The notes beneath the pieces were generated by a model. It did not search any database, was not told the origin of the DNA, and saw only the letters and a program-made list of their open reading frames with translations. The translations under genes and the position numbers were made by a program. Source: a virus. Taken from it: DNA of 36,973 nucleotides. Of this stretch, positions 15,190-23,462 are shown one piece after another. Position 1 is the first letter of the stretch. Every line of letters begins with the position of its first letter. The stretch lies in IMG/VR virus record IMGVR_UViG_3300045741_000183, positions 1 to 36,973 of that record; one strand, given 5' to 3'.

Positions 15190-16638
15190 GTGCGTGACGA
15201 GCGCCTGCCACTGCCGGTCGGCTCTTATGCTCTGAGGAGTCTGCCGGCGGCTGGGCGGCGCCTGCTGAACTGCTATAGTGAGGTGGCGCTGCCGCAGGAG
15301 GGCGCTACCGGCAAGGGGCCGGTGGTGATGTACCGGGCACCGGGCGTCACGCCGTGGACATCCGGCGGCGACGGGCCGATCCGGGGCGCGTGGGTCAGCG
15401 AGGAGGTGTTGTACGTCGTCTCTGGCGACGAACTCCTGCGCGTCACCTCGGGCGGCGGGGTCACGGTGCTGGCCGAGGGCATCACCGGCAACGGGCGCGT
15501 GTGGATGGCGGACAACAACGCGCGCCAGATCGTCGTTCTGACGCAGGAGGGTCGTGGCTTCGTCTATAACACGGACACGACCGGCTTCACCGAGATTCTC
15601 GCACCGAACTTCACGGCCACGGGCGCCATCGCGGTCACCGGCCTCGACGGTTACCTGCTGTTCGCGCCGCCTGACGACAACACGGTGTTCACCTCCGAGT
15701 TGAACTCCGCGCTGACGTACATGGGCTACTTCTTCAGCGCGGAAGGCCTGACCGACCACATCGTCGGCCTCATCACCGATCATCGCGAGATCGTCATCGC
15801 GAAGAGCCGCACGATGGAAACGTGGTACGACGACGGTAACCCCGCACCGGGCGATCCACCTGTGCCGCGTGCGCCGTTCTCGCGCTCCCCCGGCGGCTTC
15901 ATGGAGGTCGGCTGCGCGGCTGGCTTCTCACTGGCGAAGATCGACGAGTCAGTGTTCTGGCTGGCGAACGACCGCACCGTGCGCCGCGCGCAGGGGCAGC
16001 AGCCGCTGCGTGTGTCGAACCACGGCATCGAGCAGGCGCTCGCGCTGATCCCCGACATCAGCGACGCCTTCGCGATGACGTACACCGACCACGGTCACTT
16101 CTTCTACGTCCTCACATTCCCGCGCGCCGACCGCACATTCGTCTTCGACGTTACGACCAACGAATGGCACGAGCGTGCGTCGTACGGTACCGGCCGCTGG
16201 CGGCCGAACTTCATCGTCAACGTCTACGGCAAGCTCATCGTTGGGGACAGCCGCAGCAATCAACTGGGCATCCTCACGCGCGAGGAGCAGCTTGACTGGG
16301 GCGACCCGCAGACCATGTGGTGGGTCTATCCGGGCGTCTACATGGAAGGCAAGCGTGTCCGCTACAACACTTTCGAGGCGTACTTCAACGCCGGTAGCGG
16401 CACGCCGACCGGGCAGGGGGCGAACCCGGTGGCGACGCTCTATTGCTCCGATGATGGCGGCCGCAACTATTTCCCGATGCAGCAGAAGAGCCTCGGTCTG
16501 ATGGGTGCGACTGCCGAGCGGCAGATCTGGACACGCCTCGGCTCGGCGCGCAACCGCGTCTTCAAGCTGGAGATCAGCGATCCGGTGCCGGTGCTGGCGC
16601 ACGATACCTACATCGATGTGGATGTGACCTCGTCGTGA
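15190..16638 (+). CDS. gp10-like tail hub / packaged DNA stabilisation protein
   Basis: A 482-aa beta-propeller-like protein. The N-terminus (LPLPVGSYALRSLPAAGRR, LNCYSEVALPQ) is characteristic of P22 gp10-type proteins, which plug onto the adaptor ring. Later repeats such as VVSGDELLRV, VVLTQEGRGF and DNTVFTSEL fit repeated beta-blades. GTG 15190 directly follows the adaptor stop. It seals the head and receives the tail spikes. The next small gene overlaps its stop as GTGA. Confidence 0.9.
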   Translation: MRDERLPLPVGSYALRSLPAAGRRLLNCYSEVALPQEGATGKGPVVMYRAPGVTPWTSGGDGPIRGAWVSEEVLYVVSGDELLRVTSGGGVTVLAEGITGNGRVWMADNNARQIVVLTQEGRGFVYNTDTTGFTEILAPNFTATGAIAVTGLDGYLLFAPPDDNTVFTSELNSALTYMGYFFSAEGLTDHIVGLITDHREIVIAKSRTMETWYDDGNPAPGDPPVPRAPFSRSPGGFMEVGCAAGFSLAKIDESVFWLANDRTVRRAQGQQPLRVSNHGIEQALALIPDISDAFAMTYTDHGHFFYVLTFPRADRTFVFDVTTNEWHERASYGTGRWRPNFIVNVYGKLIVGDSRSNQLGILTREEQLDWGDPQTMWWVYPGVYMEGKRVRYNTFEAYFNAGSGTPTGQGANPVATLYCSDDGGRNYFPMQQKSLGLMGATAERQIWTRLGSARNRVFKLEISDPVPVLAHDTYIDVDVTSS

Positions 16639-16904
16639 GCCTGCAAGGTCAAGTCCAGCGGGTGCCGGTGAAGTGGAGCGCGGAGTGGTTCCGCACGCTG
16701 GTGCGCGACCTCGGTGTGATCGTCGACCCGCCGGGGCGCCCGCCGCTGCACATCCCGGCCGAGTGGGATCGGGGCTGGTTCCTGCGGTTCCTGCGTGACG
16801 TACCGCTGCTCGCGGGGCCGGGTGTAAAATTGGCTGCGGCGCAGGTGCCGAACGAGTGGAGTGCTGAATGGTTTCGTCGGTTCATTCGCGACCAGTTGTC
16901 TTAG
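16635..16904 (+). CDS. Small protein of three WSAEWF-like repeats, 89 aa
   Basis: Begins at GTG 16635 overlapping the hub stop. Three copies of a motif occur at about residues 10, 40 and 71: VPVKWSAEWFRTLVRD, IPAEWDRGWFLRFLRD and VPNEWSAEWFRRFIRD. The spacing is 30-31 residues, with proline/glycine-rich linkers. Each copy is an amphipathic tryptophan-rich helix. The location after the hub suggests a minor tail or virion part, but no family is recognised. See finding. Confidence 0.75.
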   Translation: MSLQGQVQRVPVKWSAEWFRTLVRDLGVIVDPPGRPPLHIPAEWDRGWFLRFLRDVPLLAGPGVKLAAAQVPNEWSAEWFRRFIRDQLS

Positions 16905-16915
16905 CCAAGGTCGAG

Positions 16916-17320
16916 ATGCGCCAGCAGATCGACCGGTTGGAAGCCGCGATGAAAGCGGAGCCTGCGGTCATCGAGCTTCCGCTGCAGCACTACCACGCAC
17001 AGGGCATCTATGGGCGGCGCTTGCTCATCCCGAAGGGCACGGCGTATGTCGGCAAGATCCATCGCTTCTCGCACCTGCGCGTCGTGATGAAGGGGCGCCT
17101 GCTGATCGTCACGGACGAGGGGCGCTACGAGTGTGTGGCACCGCATGTCATGGTGACCCCGGCCGGCGCGCGGCGTGTGGGTTACGCGCTGGAGGACTGC
17201 GAGGTGATGACGTTCCACGCGACCGAGTTGTCCGACCCTGACGAGATCGAAAAAGAGATCATCATGCCGCGTGAGGAACAGTTGCAGGAAGAGCAGCGTC
17301 TGCTGGGAGAGATCACATGA
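16916..17320 (+). CDS. Phage cupin-fold protein
   Basis: A 134-aa protein; the start at ATG 16916 follows AAGGTCGAG. Upstream ATG 16868 would overlap the previous gene by 37 bp. It contains YHAQGIYGRRLLIPKG, then GKIHRFSHLRVVMKG and APHVMVTPAGARRVGYALED, the pattern of small double-stranded beta-helix (cupin) proteins found among podovirus structural genes. HYH and IHRFSH could be metal ligands. Function in the virion or host is unknown. The C-terminus is a charged helix, and its stop overlaps the next start (ATGA). Confidence 0.75.
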   Translation: MRQQIDRLEAAMKAEPAVIELPLQHYHAQGIYGRRLLIPKGTAYVGKIHRFSHLRVVMKGRLLIVTDEGRYECVAPHVMVTPAGARRVGYALEDCEVMTFHATELSDPDEIEKEIIMPREEQLQEEQRLLGEIT

Positions 17321-18507
17321 CATACGTCGCAGTTGCCATTGCCGGCAGCGCCATCCTCGGCGCAGGCGCGTCGATCTACGCGGGGAACAAGGCATCGAAG
17401 ACTGCTGGCAACGCCGCAGCAAGCTCGCTCGCGGAGCAGGCGCGCGAGTACAACACCGGCCTCGCGATCACCGCACCGTCACGCCAGCTTGGCTACGGTG
17501 CGATGAACCAGCTTGAGTCGCTCTTCGGGATGCCGTCGAGCTACACGCCGGTCACGGATGCGAAGGGTAACGTCTGGTACGTCGACCCGCGCACGGGTGC
17601 CTTCGTCGATGGTTCCGGTGCGTCGCCCGGTGCGGGTGGCGCGGGGCCGGTGACTGGTGCTGGACAGCCCACGCCTGCGTGGCCGACTGCGCCCGATGGA
17701 TCGTTCAACACGACGGCGCCCGGTGGCCCATCGGTCGGCACGCCCGACCGCAAGTACGCGAACGGTTTCTTCAGTCATCTTCTTAACCCGCTGAACATCG
17801 GTGGTGGCGGCGCGAAGGGCGTCATCAATAACGCGCTCGGCTCGCTCACGCCGATGGGGCTGCCGGCACCGAACCTGAACAACGGCGTCAAGGGTCTCAT
17901 CGATCCGGCTGGCGTTTTCACGCGGGGTGGCAGTAGCAGTGGCAGTGGTGGCAGTAATGCGCTCACGGCGCCGCTCGGCCCGATCCCGCCCGGTGCGGGT
18001 GGTAGCGGTGGCTTCGACACGTTCCTCAACTCGCCCGAGTACCGCTACGCGCTGGAGCAGGGACTGCGTGGCGTCGAGGGGGCAGCGGCGGCCGGTGGTG
18101 GCGTATCGAGCGGCTCGCTCGGTGCAGCGGCGGCGACTGCTGGCGGCCTCGCCTCGACGCATCTGCAGGAGTACATCGCGAACCTGATGCAGATGGCGGG
18201 TCTCGGGTCGAACACTGCCGTGTCGAATGCCGGCTACGGCGTGCAGACCGGCGCGAACATGGGTGCGACGACGATGAACGGCGCGACCATGCAGAACAAC
18301 GCGCTGATGTCGGGCGTGACTGGCGTGAACAACGCCGTGCAGGGTGGCGTGCAGAACTGGCTGATGGCGCCGTACTTTCGCGGAATGAATACCGGCGGGG
18401 GCTACAACGTCGGTTCGCCGGGTGATTATAGCGGTGCCTTCAACGCGAACGTGCCGGGGGCCGGTCAGATGCAGATCCCGGCAGCGGTACTCACAGGTAA
18501 CGGGTAG
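17317..18507 (+). CDS. Putative internal virion / DNA ejection protein A
   Basis: 396 aa. N-terminus MTYVAVAIAGSAILGAGASI is a hydrophobic Gly/Ala helix, as in podovirus ejection proteins that cross membranes. The middle is a flexible Gly/Ser/Pro linker, followed by FLNSPEYRYALEQGLRGVE and AAATAGGLASTHLQEY, a pattern common in DNA-transfer proteins. It is the first of three successive candidates (gp7/gp20/gp16-like by position). ATG overlaps the cupin stop. Ejection role is inferred. Confidence 0.78.
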   Translation: MTYVAVAIAGSAILGAGASIYAGNKASKTAGNAAASSLAEQAREYNTGLAITAPSRQLGYGAMNQLESLFGMPSSYTPVTDAKGNVWYVDPRTGAFVDGSGASPGAGGAGPVTGAGQPTPAWPTAPDGSFNTTAPGGPSVGTPDRKYANGFFSHLLNPLNIGGGGAKGVINNALGSLTPMGLPAPNLNNGVKGLIDPAGVFTRGGSSSGSGGSNALTAPLGPIPPGAGGSGGFDTFLNSPEYRYALEQGLRGVEGAAAAGGGVSSGSLGAAAATAGGLASTHLQEYIANLMQMAGLGSNTAVSNAGYGVQTGANMGATTMNGATMQNNALMSGVTGVNNAVQGGVQNWLMAPYFRGMNTGGGYNVGSPGDYSGAFNANVPGAGQMQIPAAVLTGNG

Positions 18508-18513
18508 ACGACC

Positions 18514-19782
18514 ATGCCGAACTTTGCCCTCGGTCAGACCTTCAACCTCGGTGATGTCATCAACACCGGGATGGCGCTGCGGAACCAGAACATGCTGCAG
18601 CAGGAGGCGCAGCAGCGTAACGCGCTGATGGCGCAGCAGACGCAGGGGTTGTCGCTGGAGAATCAGCAGAAGGCGCTGCTGATGCAGGATCTGCAGGGCG
18701 CGGTCGGCCCGCAGGCGGCGGGCCTCGTCACCGGGCAGATCCCCACTGCTGGCGGCGCGCCGGGGAACGCGCTCGCGGCACCGGGTGCCGATCAGCCGGT
18801 CGCGCAGGAGAACGGCCAGCCGGGGTTCACGCCGCAACAGTTGTTCAGCGATACGCCGCCCGTGATCTACGCACCTGAGATGATCCAGCGCGTCGCCTCG
18901 CATAACCCGCAGATGGCAGGCCCGATGATGCAGGCGAACGAGGCGTACCAGAAGCAGTGGCTGGAGCAGCGGCAGTACAAGGGCAAGACCATGTACACGA
19001 CCGGCGCGCAGCTTCTCGATGCCATCGACAAGGGCAAAGATCCGGTCACGTTCATGAAGATCGTCGTGCCGGAGATGTACCAGCAACTGAAAGCGCAGGG
19101 TGTCGATGTCGATCACCTCAAGCCCGATCAACTCCAGCAAATGGCGGGTGGTCTGAAGTCGCGCGGCGAGCAGATGCTGCAGATCACACCCTTCGGACAG
19201 TCGCAGGAAGCGGAGAAGGAAAAAGCTATTGCCGGCTTCAAGGGCGAGGAAGAGCGCAAGACCGAAGGGGTGAAGTGGGGGCTTGCCAGTCAGGAGCGTG
19301 CGTACACGCGTGAAGCAGGCATCCGCAAGGAACTCACCGAAGCGGTCACGACGCAGAAGCTGCCCGAAGCTGGCATGGCTTACAGCGCGGCGCACGCCGC
19401 ATTTCAGCAGGCACAGCGCGAGATCCACCACAACGGCAACCCGGCCTTCAGTGATGCCGCGCTCATCACGCAGGTTATCAAGCTGCAGAATCCGAACGCG
19501 CGCATCAACAACGGTGTGGTCGAGAACTACACCGACCTTGAGCCGACCTCGCAGTTGCTGGCGCAGAAGCTGCGCGAGACCTTCCTCGGCAAGCAGGCAC
19601 TCGGCGTCGAGGAACGCAAGGCGCTGTTGCACACGGCAGATGTGCTGTACAAGGAGAAGAAGGTGCAGCACGACAACATCGTGGAGTCGTTCAAGGCGCG
19701 TGCCCGCGAGGCTGGCGCAGATCCGTCGCATGTCATCGTCAACTACGGGATGCCGGCTGCACCCAAGATCGAGGGCGAATAG
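18514..19782 (+). CDS. Putative internal virion / DNA ejection protein B
   Basis: 422 aa, mostly alpha-helical and glutamine-rich, beginning MPNFALGQTFNLGDVINTGM. The N-terminal third is a repeated QQ/A-rich helix; the rest has charged helices and ends HVIVNYGMPAAPKIEGE. Such large helical proteins between tail hub and tail fibre usually form the internal ejection apparatus. Ribosome site before ATG 18514 is weak. Not identifiable by a diagnostic motif. Confidence 0.75.
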   Translation: MPNFALGQTFNLGDVINTGMALRNQNMLQQEAQQRNALMAQQTQGLSLENQQKALLMQDLQGAVGPQAAGLVTGQIPTAGGAPGNALAAPGADQPVAQENGQPGFTPQQLFSDTPPVIYAPEMIQRVASHNPQMAGPMMQANEAYQKQWLEQRQYKGKTMYTTGAQLLDAIDKGKDPVTFMKIVVPEMYQQLKAQGVDVDHLKPDQLQQMAGGLKSRGEQMLQITPFGQSQEAEKEKAIAGFKGEEERKTEGVKWGLASQERAYTREAGIRKELTEAVTTQKLPEAGMAYSAAHAAFQQAQREIHHNGNPAFSDAALITQVIKLQNPNARINNGVVENYTDLEPTSQLLAQKLRETFLGKQALGVEERKALLHTADVLYKEKKVQHDNIVESFKARAREAGADPSHVIVNYGMPAAPKIEGE

Positions 19783-19785
19783 CTC

Positions 19786-22700
19786 ATGGCATTCGACGCT
19801 GAAGCGGCCCGCAAGGCTGGCTACAACGACCAGCAGATCGCTTCGATGCAGGCCGAGGCGCTGTCGGAGGCACCTGCCGAGGGTGAGGCACCTGCCGAGG
19901 GCGATACGCTCTCGCAGATCGGTACGATGGCGGGCACGGTCGGCGCAGCGGCTCTCACGCCCGTAACTTTCCCGCTCGACGCGCTCAACATGGCGATCAA
20001 CGGACTGATCCGCGTCGGCCACCATGTTGCGGGCGGCAAAGGTGAACCGTTCCAGTTCCCGCTGCCGTCCGAGGCGAACCTCAAGCAACCGATGGAAGCG
20101 ATGGGCTGGCGGCGCCCACTACCCGGTAAGGTGCCCGAGAACGAGGTCACGGCGAATCGTGTCGCTGAAGGTCTGACGAGTGCAGCATCGATACCCGGTG
20201 GTGCCGAGGCGCTGCCCGAGGCTATGGCAGCATCGCGCGAACTGTTGATGACACAGAGGGGCTTGCAGGCAACGTCTGGTGCCACTGGTGCGGCGGCCTC
20301 CGAGGCAGTTCGTCGCGGACGCGCGGGCGGCGGCACTGACCTCGTCGGGCTGGAGCGCGGCGGGCAGGGTGAGCAGTTCATCGCGTCCCTCCTCGGCGGC
20401 ACGGCGCCGTTTGGGGCGGCCCCGCTGGCAGCGATGGCGACGCGCAAGGCGCTGCTCGCCGGAGCGTCGCCGGAGGAGGCGGCGACTGCCGCGCGTGAGA
20501 TGGAGTCGATGGGGGTACAACCGACCGTCGCACTGGTCGGCGGCGCCGCGCAGCCCGAGTCCGCGATGAAGAAGATCCCCGGCGTCAGTGACCTTGCACT
20601 CAAGCGTGGCAAAGAGAACACCGCCGCTTTCGAGCAGGCAGTCGCGCAAGAAACGCCGCGCGGGCTGGCGTCACCGCAAGCGGCGGGCGAGACGCTGTTC
20701 GCACGCCTCAAGGGCCGATTCGATGCGCGCACGCGCGTGGCTGGACGGGACTACGAACGTGTCGAGCAGAAGATCGACCCAGAGTCGTTGACCGGCACGG
20801 GTGCGACTGGCCTTGCCTTCGATCAGCTTTTGCACCGTGAACAGGTGCCGGTCGGCCTCGGTGGTTCGCGCGACTCGGAGTTGCTGGCCGCCGGTCGGAA
20901 TCCGAAGATCGAGCAGTGGCGCATGGCGCTGATCAACGACGCCGACGAACATGGGCAGGTGCCGTTCCGCATCCTCAAGCGGTTTCGCAAACAGATCTTC
21001 GACAAGCTGCAGGGTCGCGGTATCGCTCCTGATGATCCGGGACAGGCCGATCTGCGCGCGATCTATGGTGCGGTCACGGAGGATATGGGGCAGGCAGCCG
21101 AGCGTGCCGGCGTGCGCGATGAGTGGGACGCTGCGCGGCGCGGCTGGGCGTCGGTCATGGATGATCGCCGTGAGGTCGGGAACATCCTCGACAAGCTGGA
21201 GAAGAAGCCCGAGATGGTGCTGCCGGCGATCATGGCCGAAGCGAAGAAGGGCGGCTCGCGGCTGCAGATGGTCGTCGATGCGCTACCCTCGCGTGGGCGC
21301 GCGACGCTGCGTGAGACGGTAATCTCGCATCTCGGTGAGGAAACGCCGGGACGACCGGAAAGTACGTTCAACGTCGCGCGCTTCGCGACGAACTATAAGG
21401 CGCTGTCGGAGGAGGCGAAGGCGGCGCTCTTCACCGACAATCCTGCACAGCGCGCGACGATTGAAAAGTTTGTGCGCGTCGCGGATCGCATCAAGGCGAC
21501 GGAGCAGCTTTACAGTAATCCTCCGGGCACCGCGCACGCGGCAGCGCAGATCGGCGCCAGTGCCTTCATGCTGCACGCACTGACCTCCGGTTCACTGGAA
21601 AACTTCGCCGTGACCGCTGCACAGGTCGGCGCGGGGCTGACGGTCGGGCGTCAGGTCACGAAGCAGGTGCTGATGAACCCGAAGTTCGTCGACTGGCTGG
21701 TGCGTAACGCCGACCGGCCGATGAGCGACAGTGGGCCTGCCCTGATGCAGCTTGCCCGGATCGCGGCCACGAGCGCCGACCCGGCCCTTGGGGCTGCCGT
21801 CCAGACCTTTGCTGCAGCCGCAGCAAAAGTGCCGGCCTTGGCGGCTGTGGCGAAGGCTGCCGTCGCCAAGCTCGGCGCAGGCGGCATGGTGGCCGGCCTG
21901 AGGCCGAATCAGGTCGAGCCGGTGGTCGGGTCGCGGATCATCACAGAAGTGCCCAGAGGAGCTGTGGTGTCGTCTGGCAGGGAACCGCCGGGGCCGGCCC
22001 CGCCGCCGGGTACCCCCATTCCCGGCACGACCGCCCAGACCTTGACGCCGGGAGAGAAGTACAAGGCCGCCCAGAGCCTCGAAACACCGGGAGCAGTCAA
22101 TGAGAAACCCCCGGTGACGATGGCCGGCCAGCGGGAAGCGTTCAGCGCGGCGCTCGACCGGCACCTCGCGCTCGACGACAAGGCCCGCAAGCTGTCTTGG
22201 CGCGATGCGAATCAGCGTGTGGCGGTCTATACGTCGCCTGAGGTGGGTCGCTTCAACAACCTGCTGGCGAAGAACCGCAAGATGCTGAAGACCGAGGAGG
22301 GCGCCGGAATCGAGGCGCCGATCCGGCTACCGGACGGTCGCAGCGTCGAGACGACCGGGCTGGCACTCGCGCCGGGATTCCGCGAGGGGAAGTACGCGAT
22401 CTGCACGAACAACGGTGTGTGCGTCGACATCTGCCTCGGCAAGAGTTCCGGCAACTACTATCTCTACGGTGGTGGTGCGGACAACGAGGTCTTCGAGGGG
22501 CCGCGCCTGTTCGCGCTCAACAAGACCTTCGCCTTCATGCGCGACCCGGAAGCGTTCGCCATCAAGCTGCACGATGAGATCGAGGTAGCGAAGCGCAAAG
22601 CGGCGCAGAACGGCGCGCACCTCGGTGTGCGCCTGAACATGCTGTCGGATATTCCGCCGTTCGTGCATGAGGGCATCATTCGCGCGCACCCCGATGTGAC

Positions 22701-23280
22701 GTTCTACGATTACACCAAGCTGCTATCGGATGTCATCGCAGACAATCACTGGTACACCTACTCCTCGACTGGCTTGACGCAGGTCGTTAACGGTAAGCTG
22801 ATCCTGAACCCGTTCAGCAACTGGGATCATATGGAGAACCTGCTTGAGCGCGGCGAGAACGTCGCCATGCCGTTTAACATGCGGTCGATCCCGAAGGTGC
22901 GGCGGACGACCAAGGACGGCGTCGTGCTACCGGACAAGCCGCTGCCGAAGACGGTGTTCAGCGAGAAGACCGGGCGACAGTTTCCGGTCATCGACGGTGA
23001 CACGCACGACTTCCGGCCGTTCGACCACCTGTCCGGCAAGTCCGGCGTGATCGTCGGGCTGCGGAACAAGGACATAGAATTGCGCGACGAAGCGACTGCT
23101 GCCTTCGGTCGGCCCGATGCACCGAACTCGGCGGGCTTCTTCGTCCATTACGATCCCGGCTATGTGCTGGGCAAAGGTGCGAAACCCACGCGCGACGCGC
23201 AGGGCAACTTCGTCGTGCGGAACACGGAAGTACGCATCAGCAAACAACCGCGCTTACCGCGCCCGAGGTCGAGCCGATGA
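19786..23280 (+). CDS. Large ejection protein with C-terminal GP88-like domain
   Basis: 1164 aa. Residues 1 to about 740 look like a podovirus internal protein: a helical N-terminus with a duplicated EAPAEG repeat, a hydrophobic Gly/Ala region, and helices ending near NPKFVDWLVRNADRP. A proline-rich linker (about 740-765) leads to residues about 775-1110, which match the GP88 family I know from phages: ICTNNGVCVDICLGKSSGN (about 871-889), FALNKTFAFMRDPEAF, VRLNMLSDIP (about 947), FYDYTKLL, and VIDGDTHDFRPFD. GP88 has no established function. The usual transglycosylase domain of such proteins is not seen. The C-terminal end is basic. The fusion suggests an effector-like cargo entering the host, which is inference. 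Confidence 0.85.
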   Translation: MAFDAEAARKAGYNDQQIASMQAEALSEAPAEGEAPAEGDTLSQIGTMAGTVGAAALTPVTFPLDALNMAINGLIRVGHHVAGGKGEPFQFPLPSEANLKQPMEAMGWRRPLPGKVPENEVTANRVAEGLTSAASIPGGAEALPEAMAASRELLMTQRGLQATSGATGAAASEAVRRGRAGGGTDLVGLERGGQGEQFIASLLGGTAPFGAAPLAAMATRKALLAGASPEEAATAAREMESMGVQPTVALVGGAAQPESAMKKIPGVSDLALKRGKENTAAFEQAVAQETPRGLASPQAAGETLFARLKGRFDARTRVAGRDYERVEQKIDPESLTGTGATGLAFDQLLHREQVPVGLGGSRDSELLAAGRNPKIEQWRMALINDADEHGQVPFRILKRFRKQIFDKLQGRGIAPDDPGQADLRAIYGAVTEDMGQAAERAGVRDEWDAARRGWASVMDDRREVGNILDKLEKKPEMVLPAIMAEAKKGGSRLQMVVDALPSRGRATLRETVISHLGEETPGRPESTFNVARFATNYKALSEEAKAALFTDNPAQRATIEKFVRVADRIKATEQLYSNPPGTAHAAAQIGASAFMLHALTSGSLENFAVTAAQVGAGLTVGRQVTKQVLMNPKFVDWLVRNADRPMSDSGPALMQLARIAATSADPALGAAVQTFAAAAAKVPALAAVAKAAVAKLGAGGMVAGLRPNQVEPVVGSRIITEVPRGAVVSSGREPPGPAPPPGTPIPGTTAQTLTPGEKYKAAQSLETPGAVNEKPPVTMAGQREAFSAALDRHLALDDKARKLSWRDANQRVAVYTSPEVGRFNNLLAKNRKMLKTEEGAGIEAPIRLPDGRSVETTGLALAPGFREGKYAICTNNGVCVDICLGKSSGNYYLYGGGADNEVFEGPRLFALNKTFAFMRDPEAFAIKLHDEIEVAKRKAAQNGAHLGVRLNMLSDIPPFVHEGIIRAHPDVTFYDYTKLLSDVIADNHWYTYSSTGLTQVVNGKLILNPFSNWDHMENLLERGENVAMPFNMRSIPKVRRTTKDGVVLPDKPLPKTVFSEKTGRQFPVIDGDTHDFRPFDHLSGKSGVIVGLRNKDIELRDEATAAFGRPDAPNSAGFFVHYDPGYVLGKGAKPTRDAQGNFVVRNTEVRISKQPRLPRPRSSR

Positions 23281-23462
23281 AACCGAACGATCCAGCGAAC
23301 GGACAGCCGCGACTCCCGCAGAGTCTGTACTGGTCGCAGTTCCATCACGCGGACGGCTACGAGAACGATCCGGGTGAGAGCATCGACCCGGAGACGCTGC
23401 CGCCTGCGCCGAAGAGCAGCGCACCACGCAACCCGCGCTTCAAGCCGGAGAGCAATAAATGA
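23277..23462 (+). CDS. Small hypothetical protein, 61 aa
   Basis: ATG 23277 overlaps the ejection-protein stop (ATGA), and its own stop overlaps the fibre start (ATGA). It begins MKPNDPANGQPRLPQSLYWS, is Pro- and Asn-rich with WSQFHHADGYENDPGES, and ends lysine-rich. Likely disordered. Because it is squeezed between virion genes and translationally coupled on both sides, a small structural or assembly role is possible. No family recognised. Confidence 0.6.
   Translation: MKPNDPANGQPRLPQSLYWSQFHHADGYENDPGESIDPETLPPAPKSSAPRNPRFKPESNK

Noticed and set aside
14233-15783. 516-aa minus-strand ORF
   Set aside because: Overlaps structural, gp4-like and gp10-like genes antisense; no domain.
17479-20088. 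869-aa minus-strand ORF over ejection genes
   Set aside because: Antisense shadow of two sense genes with strong coupling; no domain pattern.
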